The notes beneath the pieces were generated by a model. It saw nothing but the letters and a program-made list of their open reading frames with translations. It made no database searches and was not told where the DNA came from. From S010-17 sp036478895 (GTDB taxonomy: Bacteria > Bacteroidota > Bacteroidia > Flavobacteriales > Flavobacteriaceae): 41,417 bases of DNA. Location: positions 1 to 41,417 of the forward strand of contig JAZGEV010000068.1 in the NCBI GenBank assembly GCA_036478895.1, given 5' to 3'. Positions 1 to 7,942 of the stretch are shown piece by piece. Each line of letters opens with the position of its first letter. Position 1 is the first letter of the stretch. Made by a program: the position numbers and the translations under genes.

Positions 1-1250
1 TAGTAGGCGGAACAGATACCAATGGCGATGGCTTTAACGATGAGTTAGTTGTAGCAGGCGAAGGAATTTGGACAGTAGATCCATTAACAGGTATTGTAAC
101 CTTCGATCCAGAAGACGGCTTTACTAGCAATCCAACACCAGTTGATTATACAGTAGCAGATGATGAAGGCAACGAAAGTGAGCCAGCAACAATCACTATT
201 GAATACGATGCAGTGAATCCAATTGCAGAAGACGACGACAGTTTAAACAATGCAACAAACACCGCAGTAACGATTGATCCATTAGCAGACAATGGCAATG
301 GAGCAGACAGCGATGCAGACGGAACATTAGATGCAACCACAGTAAGTTTAGTACAACCAGCAGGAGCAACATCTGTAAACACAGATGCCAATGGAGATGT
401 AATCGGATTTACTATTGCAGGCGAAGGTGTTTGGTCAGTAGACCCAACAACAGGCGCAATCACATTTGACCCAGAAGCAGGTTTCACATCAAACCCAACC
501 CCAGTAGATTACAACATCGAAGACAACGACGGAAACGTATCAAACGACGCTACGGTAACAATCACTTACTTAGCACAAGCACCAGTTGCAGTTGACGATG
601 AAAGTTTAGCGAACACACCAGCAACCGATGTTACACAAAACATCACAGGAAACGATAGTGACCCAGATGGAACGTTAGACTTAAATTCTGTAATCATAGC
701 AGGATCAGCACAAGGCACACCACACGAATTGGTAGTTGCTAACGAAGGAACTTGGACTTACGATCCAGCAACCGGAGAAATGACCTTCGCACCAGAAGCA
801 GGGTTTACCGATGATCCAACACCAATCACTTATACGATAGCCGATAACGATGGAAACACTTCAAATGCAGCAACAGTAACAGTAGATTATCTGCCAGTTG
901 CAACCGATGACGTATCAACAGGAAACGCTACCAATACGAATGTAGATGTAGATGTAACCGCAAACGATACCACAGGAGACGCAGTAGATGTAACCACCGT
1001 AAGTTTAGTAGGCGGAACAGATACCAATGGCGATGGCTTTAACGATGAGTTAGTTGTAGCAGGCGAAGGAATTTGGACAGTAGATCCATTAACAGGTATT
1101 GTAACCTTCGATCCAGAAGACGGCTTTACTAACAATCCAACACCAGTTGATTATACAGTAGCAGATGATGAAGGCAACGAAAGTGAGCCAGCAACAATCA
1201 CTATTGAATACGATGCAGTGAATCCAATTGCAGAAGACGACGACAGTTTA
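1..1250 (+). repeat. 1,005-bp higher-order coding repeat in the adhesin
   Basis: Bases 1-245 recur at 1006-1250 with a single difference (127 G versus 1132 A, Ser versus Asn). The period is 1,005 bp, or 335 residues, which is three CshA-like domains. The first copy is cut by the window edge. After 245 and 1250 the two copies diverge abruptly, which looks like recombination or gene conversion between units. Confidence 0.92.
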
Positions 1251-3701
1251 GACAATATTGCAGGTAGTACTGTAGTAGTTAATCCATTAATTGATAATGG
1301 ATACGGTGCAGATTCGGATCCTGATGGAACATTAGATGCAACCACAGTTAGTTTAATAGCACCAGGAAATGCAACAAGTATTGTTACAGATGCAAATGGA
1401 GATGTCATTGGATTTATTGTTCCAAGTGAAGGAACTTGGTCAGTTAACCCAACAACAGGAGAAATTACATTTGTACCTTTAGCAGGTAACGAAGCAAATC
1501 CAACACCTATTCAATATAATATTGAGGACAATGATGGTAATGTTTCTAATAATGCTACAGTAACAATTACTTATTTATGTGATTTAACATCACCTGTTTC
1601 TGATGGTGATATTTCAGAATGTGAAGAAGATCCAATTCAAACTTTAGTTGCAAATGCTACTTTAGTTGAAGGAGATACTTTAACTTGGTATGATGCATTA
1701 ACTGGTGGTAACATCGTTGCAATACCAGAATTAAATACGGTAGGAACAATTACTTATTATGCAGAATCAAGCGATAGTGTTACAGGTTGTATTAGTGGAA
1801 CTAGAACAGCAGTAATTTTAACTATTTCGGAAGCACCAATCGCTCCTACAGGAGATGATGCTCAAGTATTCTGTCTAGCAGATAATGCTACAGTTGCCAA
1901 TCTAGTAGTAGATAATGCAACTGCAGGTTTAGATTTAGTTTGGTACGATGCTGTAGGTAATGAAATTCCAATGTTTACATCATTATCTAATAATGGCGTT
2001 TATTATGCGAGTTTCACCGATACTACGTCACTTTGTGAAACCGTATTAGCAGATCGTTTTGAAGTGACTGTAACAATAAACCCAACACCAGAAGATCCAA
2101 ATGGTGCTGTGGTTCAAGAATTCTGTGAAACAGAAAATGCAACATTAGCAGACTTAGAAGTTTCGTCTGATGGTAATGAGTTTACATTAGCTTATTACGA
2201 TACATTAGCAGACTATAACACTGGTAATAACATACCAGACACAACGCTTTTATCAGATTTAACTGATTTAATGGTTGTAATTAGTCAAGTTTCACCAGAA
2301 GGTTGTGAAAGCAATGATTTACTAACCGTGCAAGTTGTTATTACACCAACAACTAATCCTGGAATAGATGGCGATGTTATTGTGTCGTGCGATGTGGTTA
2401 ATTTATTTGATAATTTAGGAGGTACACCAGATACAGGAGGAACTTGGTCACCAGAATTAGAAAGTGGAACAGGCGAATTTGATCCATTTGTAGATGCTGG
2501 AGGAGTTTATACGTATACAGTTGAAGGTTCAGGATCTTGTCCAGATACCACAGCAACAATTACAGTAACTAATGATTGGGCTACAGCCGATTGTGATAAT
2601 GATGGTTTAACTAACGAAGATGAAATTACTGCAGGAACTGACCCAACAAACCCAGATACTGATGGTGATGGTGTATTGGATGGAACCGAAGTAAATATTG
2701 ACGGTACAAACCCAATTGACATTTGTAGTTTTGTGTTAGATAGTCAATCTGAAACACCAACGACTGCTTGGGAACAAGCCGATTGTGATGATGACGGTTT
2801 ATCTAATTTAGATGAAGTTGGATTAGGAACTGACCCATTAAATAATGATACTGATGGCGATGGTGTTTTAGATGGCGTAGAAGTTAATGACGGAACAGAT
2901 CCGTTAGATAATTGTAGTTTAGAAGTGATACATCAAACAGAGATAGGAAGTAACGAATGGGAAGATGGCGATTGTGATGGTGATGGTGTTACCAATATTG
3001 ATGAAATAATAGATGGAACCGATTTATTTGATATGTGTGATTTCATAACAGGAAATGCTACTATTAATCCTTCAGATGAATGGAATGAAGCAGATTGTGA
3101 TGGCGATGGTGTTACTAACGAGCAAGAAGTTATTGATGGTACAGATCCTTTAAATATGTGTGATTTCTTAGTACCAAGTGTTACGGAAACAACATCTATA
3201 GAATGGGATGATGCTGATTGTGATAATGATGGAATTTTAAATGCTGATGAATTAGTTGAAGACACTGATGGGGACGGAATTTACAATGTATTTGATACAG
3301 ATGATGATGGCGATGGTATTGATACCATAGATGAAGAAAACCCTTTAGGTGATTGTGATTTTGATGATATTCCAAATTATTTAGATCTTGATGATTGTCA
3401 AGGTACTGCACCAAATGGATTTACACCAAATGGCGATGGAATTAATGATGTATGGATTATACCTTCTGTAGAAGGATATCCTAACTTTACACTAGAGGTT
3501 TATAATAGATACGGAAACGTTGTTTACGAATACCAAAATCAAGGAAGCACAAACCCAAAATGGTGGAACGGATTCTCTAATGGAAGATGGACTTTAAATG
3601 AAGGCGATAAAAAAGTTGATGTTGGAACTTATTATTACATTATTAATTATAATGATGGAACTAAAGAACCTGAACAAGGTTGGGTAGAAGTAGAGTATTA
3701 A
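1..3701 (+). CDS. Giant repeat adhesin with T9SS type B sorting domain (5' end missing)
   Basis: The frame is open from the window edge (codons start at base 3), so about 1,232 C-terminal residues are visible and the true start lies upstream. Order: CshA-type fibril repeats of about 110 residues (visible residues 1-525; each ends in a pattern like EGxWTVDPxTGxxTFxPE, then NPTPVxYxxxDxxGN); cysteine-containing Ig-like domains of the kind found with CHU_C tails (about 526-850); a calcium-binding TSP type 3 block rich in DxDGDGxxD (about 855-1130); and a gliding-motility-type C-terminal domain (about 1137-1232) opening with GFTPNGDGINDVW. That last domain is the type B signal for type IX secretion. 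The likely product is a very long cell-surface adhesin, exported and anchored on the outside. The OmpA-family gene follows after 57 bp. An ATG at 213 lies inside the repeats and is not the start. Confidence 0.93.
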   Translation, partial: VGGTDTNGDGFNDELVVAGEGIWTVDPLTGIVTFDPEDGFTSNPTPVDYTVADDEGNESEPATITIEYDAVNPIAEDDDSLNNATNTAVTIDPLADNGNGADSDADGTLDATTVSLVQPAGATSVNTDANGDVIGFTIAGEGVWSVDPTTGAITFDPEAGFTSNPTPVDYNIEDNDGNVSNDATVTITYLAQAPVAVDDESLANTPATDVTQNITGNDSDPDGTLDLNSVIIAGSAQGTPHELVVANEGTWTYDPATGEMTFAPEAGFTDDPTPITYTIADNDGNTSNAATVTVDYLPVATDDVSTGNATNTNVDVDVTANDTTGDAVDVTTVSLVGGTDTNGDGFNDELVVAGEGIWTVDPLTGIVTFDPEDGFTNNPTPVDYTVADDEGNESEPATITIEYDAVNPIAEDDDSLDNIAGSTVVVNPLIDNGYGADSDPDGTLDATTVSLIAPGNATSIVTDANGDVIGFIVPSEGTWSVNPTTGEITFVPLAGNEANPTPIQYNIEDNDGNVSNNATVTITYLCDLTSPVSDGDISECEEDPIQTLVANATLVEGDTLTWYDALTGGNIVAIPELNTVGTITYYAESSDSVTGCISGTRTAVILTISEAPIAPTGDDAQVFCLADNATVANLVVDNATAGLDLVWYDAVGNEIPMFTSLSNNGVYYASFTDTTSLCETVLADRFEVTVTINPTPEDPNGAVVQEFCETENATLADLEVSSDGNEFTLAYYDTLADYNTGNNIPDTTLLSDLTDLMVVISQVSPEGCESNDLLTVQVVITPTTNPGIDGDVIVSCDVVNLFDNLGGTPDTGGTWSPELESGTGEFDPFVDAGGVYTYTVEGSGSCPDTTATITVTNDWATADCDNDGLTNEDEITAGTDPTNPDTDGDGVLDGTEVNIDGTNPIDICSFVLDSQSETPTTAWEQADCDDDGLSNLDEVGLGTDPLNNDTDGDGVLDGVEVNDGTDPLDNCSLEVIHQTEIGSNEWEDGDCDGDGVTNIDEIIDGTDLFDMCDFITGNATINPSDEWNEADCDGDGVTNEQEVIDGTDPLNMCDFLVPSVTETTSIEWDDADCDNDGILNADELVEDTDGDGIYNVFDTDDDGDGIDTIDEENPLGDCDFDDIPNYLDLDDCQGTAPNGFTPNGDGINDVWIIPSVEGYPNFTLEVYNRYGNVVYEYQNQGSTNPKWWNGFSNGRWTLNEGDKKVDVGTYYYIINYNDGTKEPEQGWVEVEY

Positions 3702-3708
3702 ATAAATT

Positions 3709-3736
3709 GCAATTAAGCCTTTAAAGGCTTAATTGC
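3709..3736 (+). terminator. 28-nt perfect palindrome between adhesin and OmpA gene
   Basis: A perfect palindrome (14-nt arms, GCAATTAAGCCTTT and its complement) starts 8 nt after the adhesin stop and is followed by a T-rich stretch. It could terminate or attenuate transcription before the downstream gene, or stabilise the 3' end of the long adhesin mRNA. The tail is not a clean T run, so its role is uncertain. Confidence 0.55.
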
Positions 3737-3758
3737 TTCAATTTTAAAAACAGTTACA

Positions 3759-5372
3759 ATGAAAAATATAATTATAACATTAATATTTATTAGTATTACA
3801 GTTGGGTTTTCTCAACAAAACGATAAGTATACTATTAAACACTTAAACGAGTGTAATGATGAACTATCTAATTTTGGTACTACTTTTTATAATGAAAATC
3901 AAATGATTTATGCATCGCCAAAGAAAAAATCAGTGGTTATAAAAAACATTTGGTATCCAAATAACCAACCTTTTTTAGAGTTATACATTGCTGATATTGC
4001 AGAAGATGGAGAATTGGTGAATAGAATTAAATTAAATGAAGCCGTAAATACACGTTTTCACGAAGCAGACGTAGTGTATACAAATGATAAAAAAACCGTT
4101 TATTTTACAAGAGACAATTATTACCAAGACGATTTAAGAGCTGATGAAAAAGGAATGACTCATTTAGCTATGTTTAAAGCTGATGTTATTAATTCTGGTG
4201 AATGGACAAACATTGTAGAAATGCCATTTAATAATCCGTATTTTTCAGTAGGTCATCCAACTTTAACAAATGATAACAAAACCCTTTTTTTTATATCGGA
4301 TATGCCAGGATCATTTGGAAAAACTGATATTTATAAAGTTTCTATTAATGAAGATGGTTCATATGGAAAACCAATAAACCTAGGTATAAGATATAATACT
4401 ATAGGAAGAGAAATGTTTTCGTTTATTGGAGATAATGATGTATTGTATTTTTCATCAGATGCTCGTGGAGGATTAGGAGGATTAGATGTTTATGCAATAG
4501 AATTAAATAAAGATAATCAACCTGTGGCTTTAGCAGCACCAATTAATAGTGAAAGTGATGATTTTGCTTATATTAAGAAAGAGGATTACGGTTATTTTTC
4601 ATCAAATAGAGAAGGCGGAAAAGGGGATGACGATATTTATTATTTCAAAGAATTACAGGCAATTGATTTTCCTTGTAACCAAATTGCCGAAGGCGTTGTT
4701 ACAAATAAAGAAACAGGTGAAATTATACCTTATGCAGAAGTTACTTTATTAGATGATAAAGGAATTGAGGTAGATCATCAGAAAGTAGGTAGAAATGCTA
4801 AATTTTCTTTTAAAATTGATTGTAAATCAAAATATAAAGTAATCGGTTCTAAAGAAAATTATTCTGAAGATAATGAGGAATTCGTATCTAATACTAATCT
4901 TAAACTAGGGCTAGATTTAGGACTTAATCTGAATAAATTAGATAAAACACCTAATAATGATCCAAAACCAAATTCGCCAGTAACTCAATTACAATACGAT
5001 TCTTGTCAAAACGCATTGGATTTGGTAAATAATATCTTTTTTGACTTAGATAAATCTTATATTCGGCCAGATGCATCATCAGAATTAGATAAAGTAGTTA
5101 GAATAATGAAACGTTGTAAAAATATTAAAGTCTCAGCAACTTCACATACTGATAGTAGAGCATCGGCAGAATATAATTTAATATTATCTCAAAAACGCGC
5201 TCAAGCAACTGTAGACTATATTATAAATATTGGTGGTATTAATTCAGATAGAATTAATGCAATTGGCTATGGAGAAACGTTACTAAAAAACAAATGTAAA
5301 GATGGTATTTCTTGTACTGAAATTGAACATCAAGTCAATAGAAGAACTCAATTTGAAATATTTAACTATTAA
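3759..5372 (+). CDS. PD40-repeat / OmpA-family outer-membrane protein
   Basis: A 537-residue protein with a signal peptide (about residues 1-18, ending VGFSQ). PD40/WD40-like blades lie around 50-290 (TVYFTRD, TLFFISDMPG, VLYFSSDARGG, YGYFSSNREGG). A carboxypeptidase-regulatory-like beta domain lies near 305-375. An OmpA peptidoglycan-binding domain lies near 420-537 (IFFDLDKSYIRPDA, then a SHTD and NLILSQKRA pattern). Proteins with this layout commonly sit beside large T9SS type B adhesins and are thought to tie the surface machinery to peptidoglycan. Here it directly follows the adhesin, so co-expression is likely. The PorP/SprF gene that often lies between such genes is absent. It ends 2 bp before the stop of the converging ABC gene. 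Confidence 0.92.
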   Translation: MKNIIITLIFISITVGFSQQNDKYTIKHLNECNDELSNFGTTFYNENQMIYASPKKKSVVIKNIWYPNNQPFLELYIADIAEDGELVNRIKLNEAVNTRFHEADVVYTNDKKTVYFTRDNYYQDDLRADEKGMTHLAMFKADVINSGEWTNIVEMPFNNPYFSVGHPTLTNDNKTLFFISDMPGSFGKTDIYKVSINEDGSYGKPINLGIRYNTIGREMFSFIGDNDVLYFSSDARGGLGGLDVYAIELNKDNQPVALAAPINSESDDFAYIKKEDYGYFSSNREGGKGDDDIYYFKELQAIDFPCNQIAEGVVTNKETGEIIPYAEVTLLDDKGIEVDHQKVGRNAKFSFKIDCKSKYKVIGSKENYSEDNEEFVSNTNLKLGLDLGLNLNKLDKTPNNDPKPNSPVTQLQYDSCQNALDLVNNIFFDLDKSYIRPDASSELDKVVRIMKRCKNIKVSATSHTDSRASAEYNLILSQKRAQATVDYIINIGGINSDRINAIGYGETLLKNKCKDGISCTEIEHQVNRRTQFEIFNY

Positions 5373-5374
5373 TA

Positions 5375-7120
5375 TTATAACCCTTTAGGAATTGAATTAA
5401 TCAAAGTTTTAGTATACTCAGTTTTTGGGTTGTCATAAATAGCATCGGCATCTCCAATTTCTTCAATTTTACCTTGGTTCATAACCACTAATTGATCTGC
5501 CATATATTTTACCACAGCCAAATCATGTGATATAAAAACATACGTAAATTCAAAATCGTTTTTTAATTGGTTCAATAAATTCAACACTTGAGCTTGCACC
5601 GACACATCTAAGGCAGAAACAGACTCATCACAAATAATCAATTTAGGTTGTAAAGCAATGGTTCTAGCAATCCCTATTCGTTGGCGTTGTCCGCCAGAAA
5701 ACTCATGAGGATAACGGTGATAATGTTGTTTTTCTAAACCTACTTTTTCTAATATTTCGAAAACTTTTTCTTTTCGTTCTTTGTCAGAATTGTGTAGTTT
5801 ATGAACCTGCATTGGTTCTAAAATAGCTTCACCAACCAAAATACGCGGATTTAAAGATGAAAAAGGATCTTGAAAGATAATTTGAATCTCTTTACGGAGT
5901 TTTTTGATTTCTTTTTTATTTAGTTTTAATAAATCTTTTCCTTTATATAAAATTTCGCCATTTGTTGATTTTTCTAAGCGCATTATCGTTCTGCCTAAAG
6001 TCGTTTTTCCGCAACCTGATTCTCCAACCAAACCTAAAGTTTCTCCTTCGTAAATTTTGAAGGAAACGCCATCAACTGCTTTTACAAGATTTGTTTTGGT
6101 TTTAAAATACGTTGCTAGGTTGTTTATTTCTAAAAGAGGTGTTTTTGAATATAAGTTTTTATGATGTTCTTTACGCTCTTTAACACTAATTGTAAGATTT
6201 TCTTTGTGAATCTCTGTGTTTCTTTGAGAATTTTTGTGTAACAATTCATCATCAGATAAATAATCAGCAATAGTTGGCAAAACTCTCAAACGCACATCCA
6301 AACTAGGTTTAGAATGAATTAATGCTTTTGTATAATTATGAAGCGGATTATTAAATACTTGTTGCGCTGTTCCTTGCTCAACAATGTTGCCTTTATACAT
6401 TACGAGTACATTATTGGCAATTTCGGAGACTAAGGCTAAATCGTGCGAAATAAAGATGACACTCATTTCGGTTTCTTGTTGCAATTCTTTTAGTAATTGA
6501 ATAATCTCTTTTTGAACCGTTACATCTAATGCAGTTGTAGGTTCGTCAGCAATCAAAATTTTTGGCTTACAAGCAATTGCCATAGCAATCATTACGCGTT
6601 GTTTTTGTCCGCCCGAAATTTGATGTGGATATTGATTGTATATTTCTTCAGCGCGTGGTAATTTAACTTGATTAAAAAGTTTAATAACTTCTTTTTTAGC
6701 ATTAGAAACACTGAGCTTGCCGAAGTGTTCTTTTAAAATTTCCAGTACCTGGTAACCACACGTTAAACTTGGATTTAAACTACTCATTGGCTCTTGGAAA
6801 ATCATGGCAATTTCTTTACCACGAATAGTTCTAAACGCCTTATCGGATAAATTTGATAAATCTAAACCATTATAATTAATTTCTCCATCGACTTTTGATA
6901 CTTTTTTGGGTAACAAACCTAAAATTGCCAAAGAAGTAACCGATTTCCCAGAACCAGATTCGCCAACAATGCCTAGAATTTCATTTTTATTTAAACTGAA
7001 TGAAATGTTATGAACTACTTGATTGTCATTCTGAACTTGTTTCAGAATCTTTTCTTGCTTTCTAAAAGATTTTTTAGGAAACGAAATTGTTAGATTTTTT
7101 ATGTTTAAGATTGTATTCAT
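5375..7120 (-). CDS. Fused dual-ATPase ABC protein, peptide/nickel type (YejF/GsiA-like)
   Basis: A 581-residue protein with two complete nucleotide-binding domains of the DppD/DppF kind. Domain 1 has Walker A GESGSGKS (53-60), signature ISGGQKQR and Walker B ILIADEP. Domain 2 has GESGCGKT, FSGGQRQR and IICDES, the last with Ser in place of the usual Pro after the catalytic Glu. Each domain is followed by an oligopeptide-transporter C-terminal segment. It would energise import of peptides or similar solutes across the inner membrane, but no permease or binding protein lies nearby. Three parts appear repeat-derived: residues about 24-34 (KILKQVQNDN), a stretch reading EHFGKLSVSN, and the inter-domain linker reading NTEIHKENLT. 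It may be co-transcribed with the toxin-antitoxin pair just upstream (no gap to the toxin gene). Confidence 0.93.
   Translation of the reverse strand: MNTILNIKNLTISFPKKSFRKQEKILKQVQNDNQVVHNISFSLNKNEILGIVGESGSGKSVTSLAILGLLPKKVSKVDGEINYNGLDLSNLSDKAFRTIRGKEIAMIFQEPMSSLNPSLTCGYQVLEILKEHFGKLSVSNAKKEVIKLFNQVKLPRAEEIYNQYPHQISGGQKQRVMIAMAIACKPKILIADEPTTALDVTVQKEIIQLLKELQQETEMSVIFISHDLALVSEIANNVLVMYKGNIVEQGTAQQVFNNPLHNYTKALIHSKPSLDVRLRVLPTIADYLSDDELLHKNSQRNTEIHKENLTISVKERKEHHKNLYSKTPLLEINNLATYFKTKTNLVKAVDGVSFKIYEGETLGLVGESGCGKTTLGRTIMRLEKSTNGEILYKGKDLLKLNKKEIKKLRKEIQIIFQDPFSSLNPRILVGEAILEPMQVHKLHNSDKERKEKVFEILEKVGLEKQHYHRYPHEFSGGQRQRIGIARTIALQPKLIICDESVSALDVSVQAQVLNLLNQLKNDFEFTYVFISHDLAVVKYMADQLVVMNQGKIEEIGDADAIYDNPKTEYTKTLINSIPKGL
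6201..6243. repeat. Dispersed repeat remnant in ABC inter-domain linker
   Basis: The plus strand reads CTTTGTGAATCTCTGTGTTT followed by CTTTGAGAA. It resembles a family of short repeats (CACAGAG / CAAAGAAACAC words) that I recognise from intergenic regions of many bacterial genomes. Here it is in frame and codes for the linker between the two ATPase domains. Recognition is by eye only. Confidence 0.5.
6707..6729. repeat. Palindromic repeat (GAGCTTG/CGAAGTG type) inside the ABC gene
   Basis: Imperfect palindrome with arms AACACT and AGTGTT around GAGCTTGCCGA. It matches the CACTGAGCTTGTCGAAGTG word that I know as a dispersed repeat in Bacteroidota. It is translated on the minus strand as EHFGKLSV. 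A partial copy (CAAGCTCAGTGA) lies between queA and rlmN near 26322. Confidence 0.6.
7024..7050. repeat. Palindromic repeat (GTCATTCTGAACTTGTTTCAG type) inside the ABC gene
   Basis: Perfect 8-bp arms ATTCTGAA/TTCAGAAT at 7028-7048 around CTTGT. This is a well-recognised dispersed palindrome of flavobacterial genomes. Here it reads in frame as ILKQVQNDN near the N-terminus of the ABC protein, just before the first Walker A region. Confidence 0.65.
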
Positions 7121-7426
7121 CTATTTTAATAATTCATTTAAGTTCTCCGGATTTTGATAATTATTCCAAAAAAGATAAATATTAATTGTTTCTTTTTTAA
7201 CCTCATAAAACATGGTGATTTGTTTTACAATAACAACTCGTCTTATTTCACTATTATTTTTCCATTTTGGGAAAATTCTAGGATTAGTTTTAATTAAATT
7301 AATTGATTTAAACACTTTTTTAAGATAATTTGTAATTACTTTTTTTGACCAATTCTCTTCTAAGTATAATAAATTTAAAGAATAAGAATCTTTTGCTGTA
7401 GGAACAAATTTTATTTTATAGACCAT
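7121..7426 (-). CDS. ParE/RelE-type toxin
   Basis: A 101-residue basic protein with the RelE/ParE fold pattern: N-terminal YKIKFVPTAKDSY, then a long helical hairpin, then beta strands IRRVVIVKQITMFYEVKK and TINIYLFWNNYQNPENL. Family members either inhibit gyrase or act on ribosome-bound mRNA. Without the catalytic residues of true mRNA-cleaving RelE it fits the ParE branch better. Its start codon overlaps the end of the upstream small gene by 11 bp, the usual type II toxin-antitoxin arrangement. It ends directly next to the ABC gene, so transcription may run on. Confidence 0.78.
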   Translation of the reverse strand: MVYKIKFVPTAKDSYSLNLLYLEENWSKKVITNYLKKVFKSINLIKTNPRIFPKWKNNSEIRRVVIVKQITMFYEVKKETINIYLFWNNYQNPENLNELLK

Positions 7427-7742
7427 ATTTACGCATAGATTCTCTTAAAAATGGTTCAAAATCTTCTCCTTTTCCATCTCTAAATTCTTGTTGAGAAATC
7501 CCCAATAATTTATCAATCATTTCTACTTCGTAATCTTTATATTCTTCAGGATACAACGATTTTGATAAAACTTTCATTTCTTCACTGGTAAAGCGTTTCT
7601 CTTTTAATTTTTTATAGAAAAAACCCCGTTTTAAATCAAGTAAATCTAGAAAATACTGAATTTTATAAGGACTGTTTTTAATAGCATCTGCTAAGCCATC
7701 CATTATACGATCATACTCGTTGATAATTTTAATAGTGTTCAT
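7416..7742 (-). CDS. Putative antitoxin of the ParE-like toxin
   Basis: A 108-residue acidic-tailed protein upstream of the toxin and overlapping it by 11 bp. The middle (SPYKIQYFLDLLDLKRGFFY, then KKLKEKRFTSEEMKVL) looks like a degenerate helix-turn-helix that would bind the operon's own promoter. The C-terminal part (GKGEDFEPFLRESMRKYGL) would be the toxin-neutralising arm. The family was not firmly recognised; the role is inferred from size, order and overlap. A TAnnTTTG box lies about 29 nt upstream. Confidence 0.65.
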   Translation of the reverse strand: MNTIKIINEYDRIMDGLADAIKNSPYKIQYFLDLLDLKRGFFYKKLKEKRFTSEEMKVLSKSLYPEEYKDYEVEMIDKLLGISQQEFRDGKGEDFEPFLRESMRKYGL

Positions 7743-7771
7743 ATTTATAAACTTAAATGTTATAATTATGA

Positions 7772-7798
7772 CAAATATAGTGTTTATCTTTTTATCAA
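7772..7798 (-). promoter_or_regulatory. Promoter of the toxin-antitoxin operon
   Basis: On the minus strand a TATATTTG -7 box (7772-7779) follows a TTG at 7796-7798 with a 16-nt gap, slightly short for the Bacteroidota consensus. The start codon lies 29 nt downstream. Confidence 0.55.
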
Positions 7799-7890
7799 AA
7801 TAAAAATCATCCCTTATTACAATTAAAATAAGGTTTTTTTAAAAAGTTTATTATTATTTAGAATTAATCTAAATAAGTAACAAATGTTTG

Positions 7891-7898
7891 TATATTTG
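7891..7898 (+). promoter_or_regulatory. -7 box of the porin operon
   Basis: TATATTTG followed by C matches the Bacteroidota -7 consensus and lies 44 nt before the porin ATG. No clear TTG -33 element is present at the expected distance. Confidence 0.55.
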
Positions 7899-7942
7899 CA
7901 CTCGAAAATCAAATCTATTTATAATCATTATAAATTAAAATA

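Noticed and set aside
146..1408. Antisense reading frames under the adhesin repeats
   Set aside because: They recur in each repeat as a by-product of the codon pattern and have no protein-like features or starts in context.
1..1560. CRISPR-like periodicity
   Set aside because: The repeats are long, coding and of protein-domain length, with no short spacers between identical units.
2933..3414. Antisense frames under the TSP3 block
   Set aside because: Low-complexity shadows (Ser-rich or His/Gln-rich) of the DGDG repeats.
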